This document shows, one piece after another, positions 61,696 to 64,000 of a stretch of DNA of 64,000 nt (within the stretch, counting starts at the first letter, position 1; each line of letters starts with the position of its first letter). The stretch spans positions 1 to 64,000 of the forward strand of contig JAEVHH010000005.1 of NCBI GenBank assembly GCA_017607445.1. The letters are read 5' to 3'. The DNA comes from Histoplasma ohiense (lineage: Eukaryota; Ascomycota; Eurotiomycetes; Onygenales; Ajellomycetaceae). Below the pieces are notes generated by a model, which did not search any database, was not told where the DNA came from, and saw nothing but the letters and a program-made list of their open reading frames with translations. The translations under genes were made by a program, and so were the position numbers.

Positions 61696-62560
61696 GATGT
61701 AACATTCAACAATCATTTGCAATATGACTCTTCTTATGACAGTGAGAACACTCCTTCATTCAGTTATATTTATCTTTCTTAATTTGTTCAGTTGAATTCA
61801 TTTGTTTCTCTCATTTTCTCTTGTTTTGACAGTTGCTAGATTTATCAGAACAATGCTGATTCTCTATAAATATCACAGATCTTTCTTTGCAAATAGCATG
61901 CTGTCACTTCAGCATATTTTTCTTGAGAGTCTGTAGAGTTTGAAGCAACTCTTTATAGTTCTGAGACTCTTGATTTTGATAGTTGAGTTCTGTGCATAAT
62001 ATCTTCAATGTCTTACTATACAAGTTATCCATTCTTTGTTCTTTGCTATATGAGAGTAAGTAGTACTTTCAGTCTTTGAGATATTTAGAGAAATTGTATA
62101 TCAATTGTCATTCTTGTTGCTTTGCATTTTGAAACTTTTGACTCATCAATCAGTGCTGGTTCTGTGAATCATTAATTTGCATTTCTAGATGTGATAACAT
62201 ATTATCAAAAGTCAATAGTATTACTCCTCCACATCTCTCATACAATGATACAAAATTCAATCATTTCTGCTTAATATGAGTATCAAGATAGAGTTTAGCA
62301 TCATTTATCTTGTGTTCTTTTTTTTGATAATATCAACAGTGGTATGTAAAAAGAGTCAATATATGATCTTTATAGTTCTTGAATTCTAACATATTTTTTT
62401 CTTGATAATAGTTCTTAATCTTCAATCTCAGTGGTGTTTCATTATCATCATCTGTATTGTTCACAGATTGATTTTGCAGTGATTCTGTGGTGATATTCTG
62501 AATTAATTGAGGCTTGATGAGAGTATCTTCACAAATCTGTACTTTCAATTCATTGAGCTG
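61696..62560 (-). pseudogene. gag: element D gag with CCHC zinc knuckle
   Basis: Minus strand. The open stretch 62333-62548 (TEDLI-like acidic N-terminal with PLRLKIKNYYQEKNMLEFKN) is followed by a Gag-like helical region. A perfect CCHC knuckle CSHCHKKSHIANDC lies at about 61705-61750. The start codon is uncertain. Upstream, between 62570 and 62806, there is leader sequence with a directly repeated TTGCATGTTTTAACTAATG (62707-62748). Confidence 0.75.
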
Positions 62561-62806
62561 CTGTTGTGCATGCAGAATAGCTAATTGCTGCTCTCATTCA
62601 CAAATTTGATCATTCAACTGTTGCAAATGTGCATTGTGATCATTGAAGGCAGTAGAGGATTCAGATTGGTTTTCAAAAGATCTTATGCATGTCAAGATCA
62701 TCTTGCATGTTTTAACTAATGTTGCATGTTTTAACTAATGTTGCATGCTTTATTGTAGATGTGTGTAACAATGGACCACTCAAATAAAGTTTAGAGCAAT
62801 TAGAAT

Positions 62807-63077
62807 TGTAAGAGATGGTTGTAGATATAATTATGAAAGTAGTGTGAAGTACACATGTAGAATGTTAAGAAGATAGCAATCTCTATTATTCAAAGCTAAT
62901 CACTGATCTTCTAATATCTACAGATATCAGTGAGCATTATATAGATGACCACCACACACTACAGCTGTCTATGATGCTATATGCTATATCTCTCCTCATT
63001 AATTCTGGCGTGTTCTGTGTTCTTCTATCGCCATATAGCTATTTCCTAATATAGATATCTCCGTTGCGCCTATTACA
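62807..63077 (-). repeat. element D 5' LTR
   Basis: 271 bp, TGTAAGAGATGG...GTTGCGCCTATTACA on the plus strand. It retains more CpG (GGCGTG, TATCGCC, CCGTTGCGCC) than the 3' LTR. Confidence 0.9.
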
Positions 63078-63082
63078 TTGTA

Positions 63083-63437
63083 TGACTGACTGACTTTTTC
63101 TTAAGCTTGTGAGTAGAGTGATTCTTTGAACTGTTGTTCATCTCTATACCATCTTTCTACACTCTCAACTCATCTTATGTATGGCAGTGAGTTATCTGTT
63201 ACTAATTTTGCAATTGAAAGTGTTTCAACTTCACTGCTCATTCATATAATTGAGGTCTAGAGTGTAGAGATGACCATGCTGGCATGATAACTATGACTCA
63301 TATTGTAGATGGAATTATCACACCCTCAGAAGTGTATGCTCTCTTTGATTTAGACATGCTATCAGATGTAGTTCAAAGATTGCTTGAGCTGTTCAAAGCT
63401 TCTAAGCTTTGCAGCTCTTCTTATATGAATTAACTAG
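63083..63437 (-). pseudogene. possible upstream part of element G gag
   Basis: On the minus strand a Gag-like frame (VETLSIAKLVTDNSLPYIR, VESVERWYRDEQQFKESLYS) reads towards element D. Element D with its duplication is a multiple of three bases long, so the frame continues into 50134. This fits element D having inserted in G gag, but the family signal is weak. Confidence 0.4.
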
Positions 63438-63512
63438 TGTGGTAGTGTATGCCATCCTTGATAATAGAGGTTGGCATACACCACGGAAGAATAATAAGCC
63501 GAAATTACCACA
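63438..63512. repeat. 75-bp CpG-containing palindromic insertion
   Basis: Outer inverted repeat TGTGGTA (63438-63444) and TACCACA (63506-63512). Inside it, GTGGTAGTGTATGCCA pairs with TGGCATACACCAC to form a hairpin. It contains intact CpGs (CACGGAAG, AGCCGAAA) unlike its surroundings, so it may be a recent mini foldback element. No clear target duplication. Confidence 0.5.
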
Positions 63513-63514
63513 CA

Positions 63515-63985
63515 AAGAAGAAGAAGAAGCAAAAACAATAAGAAAGAAAAATAGATGTTGAAGATTGAAATCAGTATTACAATATTGATCAAAGAAATTA
63601 CAACAACACAAAACTCAATTCAAAATAAAAAACACAATCATACAATCAAAACTTCAAATTTTGCAATAAAAATCACATAGAAGAATACAGTGTACTTTAT
63701 TTGATAAATTAATATATTTTTTTTAATAAAAAATTGTTAGTGGTGATGTTGATAATGATTTCAATAAAGTGCAATTTTTGATGTAGAAGTCAAAGAAAAG
63801 AGATTCAGAAGTTGTGTCTAAATTATGATTGAATTACAATAATACTGAAGATAGAAAAATATTCTCTCAAAACAGCAATACTTTGAAATTAATCTCAACA
63901 ATTAATTCAGCTCAATTCTGCAAACTTTATACAATATCAATTATACAGTATATATTATGAACTTCATATGTTGCAATAAAAAGCT
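63515..63985 (-). repeat. repeat X, inverted copy 2
   Basis: Reverse complement of 50450-50925, the region between the antisense gene and the purine tract of element D. It is probably the 3' portion of a second D-family element in plus orientation that continues beyond the window, cut on its left by the palindrome at 63438-63512. Confidence 0.7.
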
Positions 63986-64000
63986 ATGAAGATCAGATCT

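Larger units (their letters stand above)
50135..63077 (-). mobile_element. element D: Ty3/Gypsy chromovirus with an antisense gene
   Basis: Minus-strand LTR retrotransposon bounded by two 271-bp LTRs and a perfect duplication TTGTA (50130-50134 and 63078-63082). Order along the element: 5' LTR, gag, CCHC knuckle, protease, RT, RNase H, integrase, chromodomain, then an extra antisense gene (50949-57898), purine tract GAAGAAGGAAGATAAT (50406-50421) and 3' LTR. The total is 12,943 bp, of which 5,799 are the hAT element E plus one target copy, leaving about 7.1 kb. It is inserted in the gag of element G. Confidence 0.88.

Noticed and set aside
50135..63077. The two 271-bp LTRs as independent solo insertions
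   Set aside because: Same orientation, identical TTGTA on the outer sides, a purine tract next to the inner side of the 3' LTR, and a collinear Gypsy internal region between them make one element the better explanation.

Overview
This is the left end of a linear eukaryotic chromosome. It opens with about 21 copies of CCCTAA (the C-strand of a TTAGGG telomere) and continues into an A+T-rich subtelomere. Small spliceosomal introns, Ty3/Gypsy chromoviruses, a hAT element, a telomere-linked RecQ-type helicase and strong transition mutation in repeats together point to a filamentous fungus, most likely an ascomycete (Pezizomycotina). The species cannot be named from this sequence. No tRNA, rRNA, CRISPR array or clearly intact gene was seen.

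Layout. 1-2235: telomere, then an 18-bp subtelomeric minisatellite containing one solo LTR. 2236-32197: a zone with three large helicase genes, all on the minus strand and therefore read towards the telomere. They are an SNF2/Rad5-like helicase (3636-7868), an SF1 Upf1/Nam7-like helicase (9284-19161) and a RecQ-type telomere-linked helicase (21777-32197). The SF1 gene is split by a solo LTR and by LTR element A. The RecQ gene is split by LTR element B. Removing each insertion with one copy of its 5-bp target duplication restores a single continuous frame of 1,139 codons (SF1) or 1,408 codons (RecQ), broken only by point-mutation stops. 32850-64000: a nest of mobile elements. Element H (truncated Gypsy) contains element C. 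Element G (old Gypsy) contains the non-autonomous hAT element F and the 12.9-kb LTR element D. Element D contains the autonomous-type hAT element E.

A, B and C are full-length copies of one chromovirus family. All three have a gag frame of exactly 338 codons overlapping pol in the -1 frame, a C-terminal chromodomain, and matching 5-bp target duplications. D is a different chromovirus. Between its chromodomain and its 3' LTR it carries an extra gene in antisense orientation, with a 47-bp intron and two six-cysteine motifs. This is the most unusual object in the window.

Almost everything has been damaged by C-to-T/G-to-A transitions. CpG is almost absent, and conserved arginine (CGA) positions have repeatedly become TGA. 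CpA and TpG remain abundant, unlike classical Neurospora RIP. A few CpG-containing islands stand out: the solo LTR at 17844-18114, some LTR ends, the minisatellite inside F, and a small palindrome near 63.4 kb. They are probably the youngest insertions.
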